Source: Amycolatopsis antarctica (GTDB taxonomy: Bacteria; Actinomycetota; Actinomycetes; Mycobacteriales; Pseudonocardiaceae). Taken from it: DNA of 64,000 nt. Below are positions 8,029 through 15,665 of the stretch, piece after piece. The stretch is taken from positions 1 through 64,000 of the forward strand of contig NZ_NKYE01000020.1 in assembly GCF_002262875.1 (NCBI RefSeq), written 5' to 3'. Numbering within the stretch: the stretch's first letter is position 1; each line of letters starts with the position of its first letter. The position numbers and the translations under genes were made by a program. The notes beneath the pieces were generated by a model. It was not told the DNA's origin, did no database searches, and saw only the letters and a list, made by a program, of their open reading frames with translations.

Positions 8029-8974
8029 GTTCCCTCCCCCTCGTCAGTGGCGCGGTGCGCAGCGCCCTGGCCACCCGTGCCCACGGGCCGGGAGCCGCGC
8101 CCGCGCGATCGGCCGCCCCGAACCGCCGCTCCAGGTGGTACTGGCCGAACCCCGCGACGGTCACCACGACCATGTACCAGATCGCGGCCGCCAGCAGCGT
8201 CTCCATCACCAGCAGGTTGTTCGAGGAGATGTTGTTGGACGCGTGGATCAGCTCGGTGACACCGATGACCGAGGCCATCGACGTCGCCTTGAGCATGTTG
8301 ATGAAGTCGTTGCCGGTGGGCGGGATGATGACGCGCATCGCCTGCGGCAGCACCACCCGGCGCAGGGTCGCGGCCGGGCTCATGCCGATCGACTTCGCCG
8401 CCTCGGTCTGCCCTTTGTCTACACTGGACAGTCCGGCCCGGACGATCTCCGCCATGTAGGCACTCTCGTTGAGGGTGAGCCCGAGCAGTGCGGCGACGAA
8501 CGCGCTGACGAGCACGTTGGTCGGTTCGTGCAGCAGGTAGCCGTCGGCGAACGGGAGCGGGATCGAGATGTACTCGAAGACCAGCGCGAGGTTGTACCAG
8601 ATCAGGATCTGCAACAGCACCGGAAGCCCGCGGAAGAGCCAGATGTAGACCACCGCGAACGCCCTGGCGACCGGGTTCGCCGAGCGTCGCATCAGTGCGA
8701 CGACGATCCCGATGACGATCGCCAGCCCCTGGGAGATCACCGCCAGCAGCACGGTGTTCAGCAGGCCCACCGCCATCACCCGGTACCAGAGGAACTCCGG
8801 GACGGAGCCGTACTCGATCTGCGCGTCGGCGAGAGCCACTCCCAGCGCGGCCAGCAGGGCGATGATCACGGCGGCGCTGACCCAGCGTCCCCAGTGCCGC
8901 AGCCGGACGATCGGCAGCTCACCCTCCGGCGGGGCGGACACCGCGGTGCCGGTGGACACCTCAGGTCCCGCCAT
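8021..8974 (-). CDS. Polar amino acid ABC importer, permease (HisM/GlnP type)
   Basis: The 317-residue membrane protein has the HisM/GlnP-family permease core with about five spans; the cytoplasmic EAA loop EAAKSIGMSPAATLRRVVLP contacts the ATPase, and the GLLNTVLLAVISQGLAIVIG and YIWLFRGLPVLLQI stretches are characteristic. N- and C-terminal extensions (about 25 and 40 residues) are not conserved family features. It overlaps the binding-protein gene by 14 bp and the ATPase gene by 8 bp. Only one permease gene is present, so the channel is presumably a homodimer. Confidence 0.93.
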   Translation of the reverse strand: MAGPEVSTGTAVSAPPEGELPIVRLRHWGRWVSAAVIIALLAALGVALADAQIEYGSVPEFLWYRVMAVGLLNTVLLAVISQGLAIVIGIVVALMRRSANPVARAFAVVYIWLFRGLPVLLQILIWYNLALVFEYISIPLPFADGYLLHEPTNVLVSAFVAALLGLTLNESAYMAEIVRAGLSSVDKGQTEAAKSIGMSPAATLRRVVLPQAMRVIIPPTGNDFINMLKATSMASVIGVTELIHASNNISSNNLLVMETLLAAAIWYMVVVTVAGFGQYHLERRFGAADRAGAAPGPWARVARALRTAPLTRGRERV

Positions 8975-9935
8975 TGACGCTCACCTGCTCGATCGCGCCC
9001 TGCTCGACACCCCAGGCCTGCAGGATCTGCCCGTAGGTCCCGTCGGCGACGAGCGCCTGCAGGGCCTTCTGCATGGCATCGGCCAGCGGCCGGTTGTTCT
9101 TGTTCACGCCGATTCCGTACGGACCGCCGTTGATCGGCTCCCCGGGAACCACTTCGAAGAAGCCGCCGTCCCCCGCGGTCCTGGACACGTAGACGGCGCT
9201 GGGCAGGTCGTTCAGCACGGCGGCCACCCGGCCGGTGCGGAGCTGGTTCTGGTTCTGGGTGTCGCTGTCGGTGGCCGTGACGGTCAGCGCGCCCTGCCCC
9301 GCGGCGGCGCACTTCTCGCTCTGCTCGGCGGCGAACTCCTGGTGACTGGTGCCCTGGACAACAGCGACCGCCTTGCCGCACAAGGCATCCGGCGTGGCGA
9401 TCGCGTCCGGGTTGCCCTTCTTGACCATCATCGTGATGCCGGAGGTGAAGTAGTCGACGAAGTCGATCTGCTGCTGCCGCTCCGGGGTGTCGTTCATCGC
9501 CGCCATGGTGGCGTCGATGCGGCCGGACTGGAGGCTGGTGATGAGCGAGCCGAACGCCATGTCCTCGTGCGCGACCGTCAGGCCGAGTTTCCCGGCGATC
9601 GCCTTGGCCAGGTCGACCTCGTAACCGACGGGGGTCTTGCCGTCTCCGGCGTAGAAGTTGTTCGGCGCGGACTGCAGGTAGGAACCCATGCGCAAGGTGC
9701 CGGACTCGGCGGTCTGCGCGGGCAGAGCGGCGGCGAGCTGCTGGTCCTCGGTCACCTTCCCGAGAATCGCCGCGGTGTCCGGTACCGAGGTCGATCCCGC
9801 CGCCTGCTCGTCACCACCCCCGGCTCCATCCGGGCCGCCACCGCAGCCGGCGACCAGCACGGCGACCACGCCGGCCAGCGCCACGAGACTCCGCGATCCG
9901 GTCCGCCGATACCGGCGCGAGACAGGAGAACGCAT
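8961..9935 (-). CDS. Amino acid ABC importer, lipoprotein solute-binding subunit
   Basis: The 324-residue protein has an N-terminal lipobox (VLVAGC) after a basic, hydrophobic signal and belongs to the family 3 solute-binding proteins: GSYLQSAPNNFYAGDGKTPV, GYEVDLAKAIAGKLGL and GRIDATMAAMNDTPERQQQI are typical ligand-pocket segments for polar amino acids. The chosen ATG at 9935 has GGAGG 7 nt upstream; an in-frame start 10 codons earlier lacks one. First gene of the importer operon. The ligand is unknown; the PLP/YheO fusion downstream suggests an amino acid whose catabolism uses PLP chemistry, possibly a D-amino acid, but this is speculative. Confidence 0.93.
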   Translation of the reverse strand: MRSPVSRRYRRTGSRSLVALAGVVAVLVAGCGGGPDGAGGGDEQAAGSTSVPDTAAILGKVTEDQQLAAALPAQTAESGTLRMGSYLQSAPNNFYAGDGKTPVGYEVDLAKAIAGKLGLTVAHEDMAFGSLITSLQSGRIDATMAAMNDTPERQQQIDFVDYFTSGITMMVKKGNPDAIATPDALCGKAVAVVQGTSHQEFAAEQSEKCAAAGQGALTVTATDSDTQNQNQLRTGRVAAVLNDLPSAVYVSRTAGDGGFFEVVPGEPINGGPYGIGVNKNNRPLADAMQKALQALVADGTYGQILQAWGVEQGAIEQVSVNGGT

Positions 9936-10043
9936 GGGGATACCTCCACGACCTGGGGAAACCACAGGCCGTGGACGCTACAACTTGCTGTTGAAGACGT
10001 CAACGCTCAGTTGAAGTTTGTTGCCCGGACGTATCCGGCCAGG

Positions 10044-10403
10044 TCAGAAGCGCATCACCCGCTCCTCGGCGACCGGGCGAAGTTCCACCGCCCAGGTCGC
10101 GGCGATCGGGTTGCGCGCCGCGATCTCCACCGCCCGCTCCTCCGACACGCAGTCCACGAGAAAGTAGCCCGCCAGGTGTTCCTTGGATTCGACGAACGGC
10201 CCGTCGGTCACCACCGGCAGCCCCTCGCGGATCCGCACCGTCTTCGCGCTGTCCGGCTCCAGCAGGCCCTCCGATCCGAGCAGTTCCCCCGACTCGACGA
10301 GCTCGTCCCGCAGCACGAACAGGTCCCGCAACGTCTGCTTGTCGCTCTCCGATCCCGTCCACGGGGTCTCGGGATTGCTGTAGATCAGGATCATGTACTT
10401 CAC
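10044..10403 (-). CDS. YCII-domain (DGPF) protein
   Basis: The 119-residue product has the YCII fold typical of actinobacterial DGPF proteins: KYMILIYSN at the start, GLPVVTDGPFVESKEHLAGYFL in the middle and an A-E-R-A-x-E-I-A helix. Such proteins are often paired with ECF sigma factors, but no sigma gene is adjacent here. The start is taken as GTG 10403, preceded by GAGGAG at a spacing of 8; a longer frame upstream has no ribosome site. Function of stand-alone copies is unknown. Confidence 0.8.
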   Translation of the reverse strand: MKYMILIYSNPETPWTGSESDKQTLRDLFVLRDELVESGELLGSEGLLEPDSAKTVRIREGLPVVTDGPFVESKEHLAGYFLVDCVSEERAVEIAARNPIAATWAVELRPVAEERVMRF

Positions 10404-10508
10404 CGGCACGCTCCTCGGTTGTCCGGCCGTCCGGAAGGCCACCCCGAGTCTCACACAACCCCGCGACAGGGCCGGCCCGCGGACCTCCGTCGTTGCCACG
10501 CGCCCCGG

Positions 10509-11105
10509 CTACACGCCGAAAGCGCCGCCCTCGACGAGGATGAGCAAGCCGATACCGATCAGGACCACCGGCAGCAGGACGTGCCCCCACCGGGCCAGTG
10601 CCCTCGCCACCACGGCGCGCGTGGCGAAGTACCTGCCCGCCGCGATCCAGACGGCGAGCAGAAGGAGGAACACCAGAACGTACACGCTCATGCCGCCGAC
10701 GCCCTCGGTGGCGAAGACCGGCACGTAGACGCCGATGTTGTCCCCGCCGTTGGCGAGGGTGACCATGGCTATCGCGAGAGCGCTCGGCCCGCCGCCCTCG
10801 GTGGACCTCTCCTCGTCGGCGTCGTGGCGGTGTCTCCAGGCCCGGATCGCGGCGTTGACGCCGAGGCCGAGTGGCAGTAGGCCCAGATAGGGAACGGCCC
10901 CGTCCGGCAGGAGGGTGGCACCGAACGCGGCGGCGACGGCGATTCCGAGAATGGCCCCGAAGCCGAGGTACTGACCCAGGGCGATGGCGCGTGTCGCACC
11001 GCGGTGCCCGGCGCCCCGGGCGAAGAACAGCGCCAGGACGACGACGTCGTCGATGTTGGTGACGGCGAACAGGACCGCCGCCTGACCGATGATGCCCGGG
11101 TTCAC
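10509..11105 (-). CDS. CadD-like cadmium/heavy-metal or cation exporter
   Basis: The 198-residue membrane protein matches the CadD family (cadmium resistance transporters): NIDDVVVLALFF near the start and its internal echo LANGGDNIGVYVPVF give the two-fold repeat with acidic membrane residues typical of the LysE-like fold, with six predicted spans. The central polar loop (HRHDADEERSTEGG) is His/Asp/Glu-rich and may bind metal. The GTG at 11105 fits the family's length and its N-terminus; a much longer frame upstream overlaps the divergent lipoprotein gene and is not credible. No metal-responsive regulator lies next to it. Confidence 0.78.
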   Translation of the reverse strand: MNPGIIGQAAVLFAVTNIDDVVVLALFFARGAGHRGATRAIALGQYLGFGAILGIAVAAAFGATLLPDGAVPYLGLLPLGLGVNAAIRAWRHRHDADEERSTEGGGPSALAIAMVTLANGGDNIGVYVPVFATEGVGGMSVYVLVFLLLLAVWIAAGRYFATRAVVARALARWGHVLLPVVLIGIGLLILVEGGAFGV

Positions 11106-11374
11106 GATCGGACCGTCCTGCCCACGTCGCCGCGGGATCGGCCGCGCGGACGTTTCGGCTGTGGCCGCATGATCAACCTTCGGGTTCGGTGGCCGGTCCG
11201 GGACATCGAAGCGCGCCCCGGCCGACCGTGCACCCGTGTCGCGCGACCCCGAAGCCATATTTGGAGACCTATTTGTGACCTGCCTCTGTTGTGCTCGGTC
11301 CAGGGTCGGCAGCGGTTGGCCATGATCCCAGTACAGTTCCCCTGTCCCTTGAGCCCCCACAGGAAGGCAACCGA

Positions 11375-11869
11375 ATGTCGTTGCGGCCCCGTACCGCCTT
11401 AGCTTTACTCGTAGTCGCCGGGGCCGTGTTGACAGGGTGTAGTAGCGACGAGGGTGGGCAGGCCGTCTCGGAGGCACCGTCCACGGCGACAACGCTCCCG
11501 CTGGGGAAGGTGCATGATACTGGGCGGATGCAGGTGACAGTGCCGCCTCCACGCCCCGTCACCACGTCTGCTCGGGCGAAACCGCAGCCGAACGCGCCCG
11601 CCTTCGCGGTGGACGTGACGCTGACCAACACCGGCCCCGAGGCGTTCCCCGTCGTTGGACTGTTCGTCAAGGCAGAGGTGGCCGGTGCCCCCGCCGTCGA
11701 GGTTTATGACGACGAGAACGGCTTCAGCGGGGGAATCACAGCGAACGATGTTCCGCCCGGCGGACGGGAGACGATCTCGTACGGTTTCAGCGGGGCCCAA
11801 CCGGGACCGCTGGTCGTATCTGTGGACGGCGTCGCCGATGTGCCCGTCACATTCACCGGAACCCTGTAG
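11375..11869 (+). CDS. Small secreted lipoprotein, Ig-like
   Basis: The 164-residue product has a lipoprotein signal with lipobox VLTGC at about residues 18-22, a disordered Ser/Thr/Pro stretch and a C-terminal domain (VDVTLTNTGPEAFPV, VPPGGRETISYGFSGAQPGPLVVSV) that reads as one beta-sandwich of the DUF4352-like type found on actinobacterial surface lipoproteins. RBS AGGAAGG lies at 11361-11367. It converges on the type VII-like cassette, with only 7 bp between the two stop codons. Confidence 0.72.
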   Translation: MSLRPRTALALLVVAGAVLTGCSSDEGGQAVSEAPSTATTLPLGKVHDTGRMQVTVPPPRPVTTSARAKPQPNAPAFAVDVTLTNTGPEAFPVVGLFVKAEVAGAPAVEVYDDENGFSGGITANDVPPGGRETISYGFSGAQPGPLVVSVDGVADVPVTFTGTL

Positions 11870-11876
11870 CAGCCGT

Positions 11877-12551
11877 CTATCCGATGTTGTGATCGGCTTT
11901 CGGGAGCCCGAGGGTGCGACGGGCAAGGGCGTTGGTGTCCGCGCGGTTGTTCACCACGGAGTGGAGCAGCCCGTTGTACACGTAGTCCCAGATCCGTCGA
12001 TCGTCTTGCAGGCGGCTGAGGCTGATCTCCAGCTTCCGGTCCCCGGAATCGGTCAGGTGCAGGTTGAGCGTGTTGCTGTACGGGTAGGCGTTGATCTTGA
12101 CGAGTTCGTAGGTACGCACCCACACTTTGTTCTCCATTACCCATTCCGCCCCGGCCGCGCAGTTCTCGGCCTTGCCGATGAAGAACCCCAACGTGGCCCC
12201 GGCGAGGATGACCAGCCAGATCTGCCAGAACCCGAACAGGTAGAAGTCGAAGCCCCGGCTCACCCACAGACCGAAGCAGACCAGCCCGACCACCCACAGC
12301 GCTCCGAGGAACGAGCCGCGACGGCTGGAGCGGTACCAGACGAGAGTAGGCCCTTGCCCGGGTGGTGGTTCGTGTTTGCGGGACAGCGTGCTGTCTCGCA
12401 AAGTGTCGAGTTCCGGGGCTGTGTCTTTCCCCGAGAACGCCGGCGCGTGCGGGGGACGTGGTTGCCCTGTGTCGGGGTCGGGTTTCGCTGGTAGCCAGAC
12501 CGAACCCACTTGCTCGCCTGCGACCGCGTCGTGGTACTCCGGTTCAGCCAT
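11877..12551 (-). CDS. Membrane protein of the type VII-like cassette, unknown function
   Basis: The 224-residue product has a Pro-rich cytosolic N-terminus (to about residue 75), two or three hydrophobic segments (GALWVVGLVCFGLWVS; YLFGFWQIWLVILAGATLGFFIG), and a soluble C-terminus ending in KADHNIG. I do not recognise a family. The ATG at 12551 overlaps the end of the WXG-like gene by 8 bp, so both are co-transcribed. A longer upstream reading lies inside that gene and is rejected. It could be a partner or immunity-type protein for the adjacent large WXG-like protein; the evidence is position only. Confidence 0.6.
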   Translation of the reverse strand: MAEPEYHDAVAGEQVGSVWLPAKPDPDTGQPRPPHAPAFSGKDTAPELDTLRDSTLSRKHEPPPGQGPTLVWYRSSRRGSFLGALWVVGLVCFGLWVSRGFDFYLFGFWQIWLVILAGATLGFFIGKAENCAAGAEWVMENKVWVRTYELVKINAYPYSNTLNLHLTDSGDRKLEISLSRLQDDRRIWDYVYNGLLHSVVNNRADTNALARRTLGLPKADHNIG

Positions 12552-13767
12552 CGCCCATGCTCGAATCGATGATCTCGGTGGTGCCGACCGTACCGACGAG
12601 CCCGCCGATGAGGCCACCGACGATGGTGCCGACACCTGGAACGCTCGATCCGGCGATCGCTCCGCCGAGGGCTCCACCGGCCCAGCCGCCGACAACCCCT
12701 CCGGCTAAGCCGCCACCGAGCTTGGCCGCCGCCTTCCCTGGGTCCTCCCCCATGATCACGTCTCCGACCGACGAGGCGACGCTCAGGGTGGTTCCGACAA
12801 CGGGGAGGCCCTTGAGGATGGTCTTTCCACCCTTCCCCAGGATGCTCGTGGGATCTTTGATGAGGTTCCCGGCGTTCCACTCGATCGCGGTCCGCGCGGA
12901 CTCCGGGATCTTCGACATCATCCGGTCGATCTGCCCGGCACGGGCCGCGTGACTTTCGGCCTTCGTGTGCGAGTCGGCCGACCACGCCGCCAGCGTGGTG
13001 CGGTCGGTGGCATTGAGGAGTTGATTGGTGGAGACCTTTTCGAAGATATTGCCCGCGTCGGTCAGCTCAACGGCCAACTTGTTCAGGTCGTTGATCGATC
13101 CTTGCCCGCCTTTGATCATGCTGGCGACCGTCCCGGCGGCCTGCGACGTCAACGTCTTCGCGGTTCGGACCCAGTCGGCGACACCGGTCGCGACCTGAAC
13201 CAGCGCGGTGTGCGCGTTCTTCTCGATGTTGCGCGCGTCATCGACGAGGGCGCGGCATTCGTTGAACACTTTCGCTTGCGCGTTCACCCGATCCACTGCG
13301 CCGTTGTAGGCATCCATGGCGGCGTTGTGTTCCGCTGACATTTGCTGCGCATCAGCCGGGGACTGCGGGCTGCGACCGCTGGTCATCGGCGGCGCCGGTG
13401 GCGCAGGCTCCGGCGGCCAAATCTCCTTCGGCGTCACCTTCAACCCGCCAGCAGTGGCTTTGCCGCGCGCGTCGTGCATCTTCCCGTTCACCGTCGCCAA
13501 CGCATCAGCGAACGCCTCCAGGCCCTGTTTGAGCTTGGTGGTGTTCTCCCCGATCCGGTCGCCATCACTCCCGAGGGGCGTGACGGCTTCCCGGAACGCT
13601 TTCCCGGCCGGACCGGCCCAAGCATTGTTGGAGTCCACTCGTGCTCGGGTGGCGGCTGAGGCGGCTTGATGGACTCGTTCCGCGTAGGTGCCCAGCCATG
13701 TTGCGGACTCGCGTGCAGCGGCTTCGTCGCCGGGGACGTGGGTGTTCAGGATCATGCTGTCGCCCAT
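12544..13767 (-). CDS. WXG100-like type VII secretion substrate with glycine-zipper C-terminus
   Basis: The 407-residue protein starts with a helical hairpin domain carrying a W-x-G motif (NAWAGPAGKAFREA, about residues 48-61), the mark of ESX/WXG100-type proteins. A Pro-rich linker (PPEPAPPAPP) and a second long helical region follow. The last 60 residues are a Gly/Ala-rich hydrophobic stretch (GGGLAGGVVGGWAGGALGG, then VGTIVGGLIGGLVGTVG), a glycine-zipper pattern seen in membrane-inserting or pore-forming domains. The combination suggests a secreted effector or large structural substrate rather than a plain chaperone pair. Neighbours are an EspC-like protein and a SAV_915-type protein upstream and a membrane protein downstream. 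No secretion ATPase (EccC) is in the window. Confidence 0.7.
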   Translation of the reverse strand: MGDSMILNTHVPGDEAAARESATWLGTYAERVHQAASAATRARVDSNNAWAGPAGKAFREAVTPLGSDGDRIGENTTKLKQGLEAFADALATVNGKMHDARGKATAGGLKVTPKEIWPPEPAPPAPPMTSGRSPQSPADAQQMSAEHNAAMDAYNGAVDRVNAQAKVFNECRALVDDARNIEKNAHTALVQVATGVADWVRTAKTLTSQAAGTVASMIKGGQGSINDLNKLAVELTDAGNIFEKVSTNQLLNATDRTTLAAWSADSHTKAESHAARAGQIDRMMSKIPESARTAIEWNAGNLIKDPTSILGKGGKTILKGLPVVGTTLSVASSVGDVIMGEDPGKAAAKLGGGLAGGVVGGWAGGALGGAIAGSSVPGVGTIVGGLIGGLVGTVGTTEIIDSSMGDG

Positions 13768-13795
13768 AACAACCTCCCTCCAGAGTTGTCGGTGT

Positions 13796-14098
13796 TCACT
13801 TGGGTTGCGGCCCGGTCATCGACTTGGTCACGACATTCTCGATGGTGTCGTACGACCCGTTCGCCGAATGCACCTTTCCGGCGGTGTCGTCCAGCAGCCC
13901 ACTCAACGTGGCTCCGGCGGCGACGAGTTTCCCCATCGCCTGTGCGACTTCGTTGGTGCTGCTGCCGCAGTCGGGCGCGATCGGGGCCGAGTTCGTCAAC
14001 CCCTCGAACGAATCCGCCCCATCCCGCAAGGTCCCGGCGACGGCTTCCAAACCGGCCGGGTCCACTTCATATCCGTGCACTACATCGTCGCCACTCAT
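13796..14098 (-). CDS. EspC-like/WXG-like type VII secretion target
   Basis: The 100-residue product has the length and pattern of ESX target proteins of the EspC group: YEVDPAGLEAVAGTLRDGADSFEGL at the N-terminus, a short turn, then a second amphipathic helix (VAQAMGKLVAAGATLSGLLDD). Such proteins are secreted as partners of larger WXG-like proteins, here the next gene 28 bp downstream. It starts with ATG at 14098. Confidence 0.72.
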   Translation of the reverse strand: MSGDDVVHGYEVDPAGLEAVAGTLRDGADSFEGLTNSAPIAPDCGSSTNEVAQAMGKLVAAGATLSGLLDDTAGKVHSANGSYDTIENVVTKSMTGPQPK

Positions 14099-14110
14099 AT
14101 TTGGGTCCCC

Positions 14111-14701
14111 CTACCCTTGTGGTGGTTCGTTGAACAGCACCAGGTCCGCCCCCGCCTGGTAGCTGACAGATTCGATGGATTCGCCGTGGATCGCGATCCA
14201 CGGCTGCCGCTCCCCGCAACACTCCCGCAACTGCTGCACCGAGCTGTACGCCAGCAGCACCACTTCACCGTGCTCAGTTTCGAACAAGTTGATCTCGGCG
14301 TGATTGCTGGACCCGATGCGATGCGACCGCGACGGCACATACAGCAGACCCGTGTTCGACGGCGGCACCAGCTCCGGTAGTTCGCCCTCGGTCGATTCGG
14401 GGACGCCGACGTCCATGAGGACGCAGTCGAATCCGACGATCCTCCGCGTGCGCGACAGCTCGGGGGCGGGGATCTGCACACAGGGCTGGTCCAGGCCGCG
14501 GGCTGCGGCGAGAGCTTCGGCCGACGAATACGCCATCAGCCCGAGCCCATTGGTCCTGGTGTCCCGCAGCTCCAACATCACCTCGGTCGCACGCTGGGCT
14601 GGGGGCTGGATCGGCACCCACACCTCGGGCGGCATGTAGTGCAGCTCGTCGGCGTCGATGACGGCAGGCACCCGCTTCTTGCGCGCGCTGTACCTACTCA
14701 C
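14111..14701 (-). CDS. SAV_915/SseB-like protein of the type VII-like cassette
   Basis: The 196-residue protein contains two copies of an SseB-like unit: RATEVMLELRDTRTNGLGLM with AYSSAEALAAARGLDQPC, and INLFETEHGEVVLLAYSSVQQL with RECCGERQPW. This doubled arrangement is typical of SAV_915-family actinobacterial proteins found beside WXG-type genes. The GTG start at 14701 follows a G-rich ribosome site (GGGGGAG). It is the first gene of the four-gene cassette. Its biochemical role is unknown. Confidence 0.7.
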   Translation of the reverse strand: MSRYSARKKRVPAVIDADELHYMPPEVWVPIQPPAQRATEVMLELRDTRTNGLGLMAYSSAEALAAARGLDQPCVQIPAPELSRTRRIVGFDCVLMDVGVPESTEGELPELVPPSNTGLLYVPSRSHRIGSSNHAEINLFETEHGEVVLLAYSSVQQLRECCGERQPWIAIHGESIESVSYQAGADLVLFNEPPQG

Positions 14702-14837
14702 CCACTCCCCCTCAAACCCATCCCCTGGTTGACATCACGTCGTGTTCCCTCGGCCGCCGAGTGTAGCCACGGCGAATCCGGGCGGAAGAACTTCTTCCAG
14801 ATCGTCGCTGCCGTCACTCGCCTGGAGTAGCACCCGC

Positions 14838-15134
14838 GTGAACGCCGAACCCCGTCATCGTCACCTACAGCCTGACTCCCATCGTGACCGATGGCGTTCG
14901 AGCGAACCCGCGCTTGCTCGCCTCGCCGGACATAACCCGGGCGAGCACGAACCGTGGACAGCACGCGACCTGCACGCCCTGCGCGGGACCACGGTGTCCC
15001 CGGACTGCAAGTCCCATGGTGGCGTGATGGTCGTCTGGCCCGACGACCTCGCCGACGCCCTCGCCCGACGGGGCCGGGGAGGACGCCGGGGAGGCAGTGG
15101 GGAGGCGGGGAGTTTTCCCCGCCTCCCCGAGTAA
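14838..15134 (+). CDS. Small protein at the edge of the integrative-element remnant
   Basis: A 98-codon GTG-initiated frame with CTGGAG about 10 nt upstream. The readable part is polar (PDSHRDRWRSSEPALARLAG, then TVSPDCKSHGGVMVVWPDDL) and looks like a real small protein, but I recognise no family. Its last 20 codons run into the G-rich repeat region, so the C-terminus may be artificial or the gene may have been cut by the duplication. Codon use is less biased to G/C at third positions than in flanking housekeeping genes, in line with mobile-element origin. Confidence 0.4.
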   Translation: MNAEPRHRHLQPDSHRDRWRSSEPALARLAGHNPGEHEPWTARDLHALRGTTVSPDCKSHGGVMVVWPDDLADALARRGRGGRRGGSGEAGSFPRLPE

Positions 15135-15240
15135 AACTCCCTGGACTGACCAGCGCAAACACGGTTCGGGGAGGCAAGGCGCGGACACCGCCGGAGACGG
15201 CGAAAACCCCCGAAATCCGGGGCCGGAGGGTGCACACGGT
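15060..15240. repeat. Hairpin-rich repeat, copy 1
   Basis: First copy of a non-coding unit rich in GGGGAGG motifs, with a perfect 13-bp hairpin (15099-15111 pairing with 15116-15128) and a conserved core at 15133-15164 (AAAACTCCCTGGACTGACC followed by AGCGCAAACAC). The core recurs 428 bp downstream with two differences, followed in both copies by CGAAAACCCCCGAAA at equal distance. Confidence 0.75.
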
Positions 15241-15242
15241 GA

Positions 15243-15274
15243 CCCCCTCCCCGACCGCGAGGTCGGGGAGGGGG
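15243..15274. terminator. Strong GC-rich hairpin
   Basis: A perfect 14-bp stem (CCCCCTCCCCGACC pairing with GGTCGGGGAGGGGG) closed by a GCGA tetraloop. It lies between the repeat copy 1 and the recombinase 3'-end remnant. It may act as a transcription terminator or as a structured site of the former element. Confidence 0.5.
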
Positions 15275-15305
15275 ACGGGGGCGCCGATGAGCGGTGAGCC
15301 GTCGT

Positions 15306-15490
15306 TTAGAGCCGCTGTCCCGTGCCGATAGCGCGGGTCAGCATCCCCGCGTTGCCTGGCAAGATCGGCGTCGAGCCATTCCGGCGCGGACCTCTTCGGG
15401 GTCGATCGCCTCGACCGGTCCGCGCCCCCGCCGGGCAGCGAGTCCCCGCTCGACCGTCAGCCGCGCGAGGTCTTCCACCAACCGGACATT
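15306..15490 (-). pseudogene. Truncated duplicate of the serine recombinase 3' end
   Basis: On the minus strand this stretch is a diverged copy of the recombinase 3' region found at 15755-15935 (shared reading around RAIGTGQRLYIEP and the DPDEVRAEWDD region). Frames are broken, and homology stops abruptly at about 15490, where the second hairpin-rich repeat begins. It is the left half of a tandem duplication. Confidence 0.65.
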
Positions 15491-15665
15491 CGACGCCTCG
15501 CCCGACGGGACAGGGAGGACGCCAGGGAGTCAGGGAAGTTTCCCTTACTCCTCCCTGACCAAAACTCCCTGGACTGACCAGCACAAACACCGTCCAGGGA
15601 GGCAGGAGAACGGCAACCGCAGAACACCCGAAAACCCCCGAAACACGGGGTTCGAGGGTGCGCCA
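15490..15665. repeat. Hairpin-rich repeat, copy 2
   Basis: Second copy of the non-coding unit. The motifs that read GGGGAGG in copy 1 read AGGGAG or its complement here, and a GTCAGGGA/TCCCTGAC dyad replaces the copy 1 stem, so pairing is kept while the sequence has changed. The core at 15561-15592 matches copy 1 almost exactly. Confidence 0.75.

Noticed and set aside
11106..11552. Extension of the CadD-like gene to 347 codons
   Set aside because: It would overlap the lipoprotein gene in antisense and lacks family similarity; GTG 11105 gives the family length.
14169..14498. Plus-strand reading through the EspC-like/SAV_915 genes as a separate gene
   Set aside because: Low complexity and antisense to genes with family patterns.
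15099..15600. Possible CRISPR-like array because of regularly placed G-rich hairpins
   Set aside because: Repeats are few, of variable spacing and part of one two-copy duplication; no spacers or cas genes.
15625..15665. tRNA-like 3' end (GGGGTTCGAGGGTGCGCC)
   Set aside because: No acceptor, D or anticodon arm can be folded upstream; the stretch is part of the duplicated unit.
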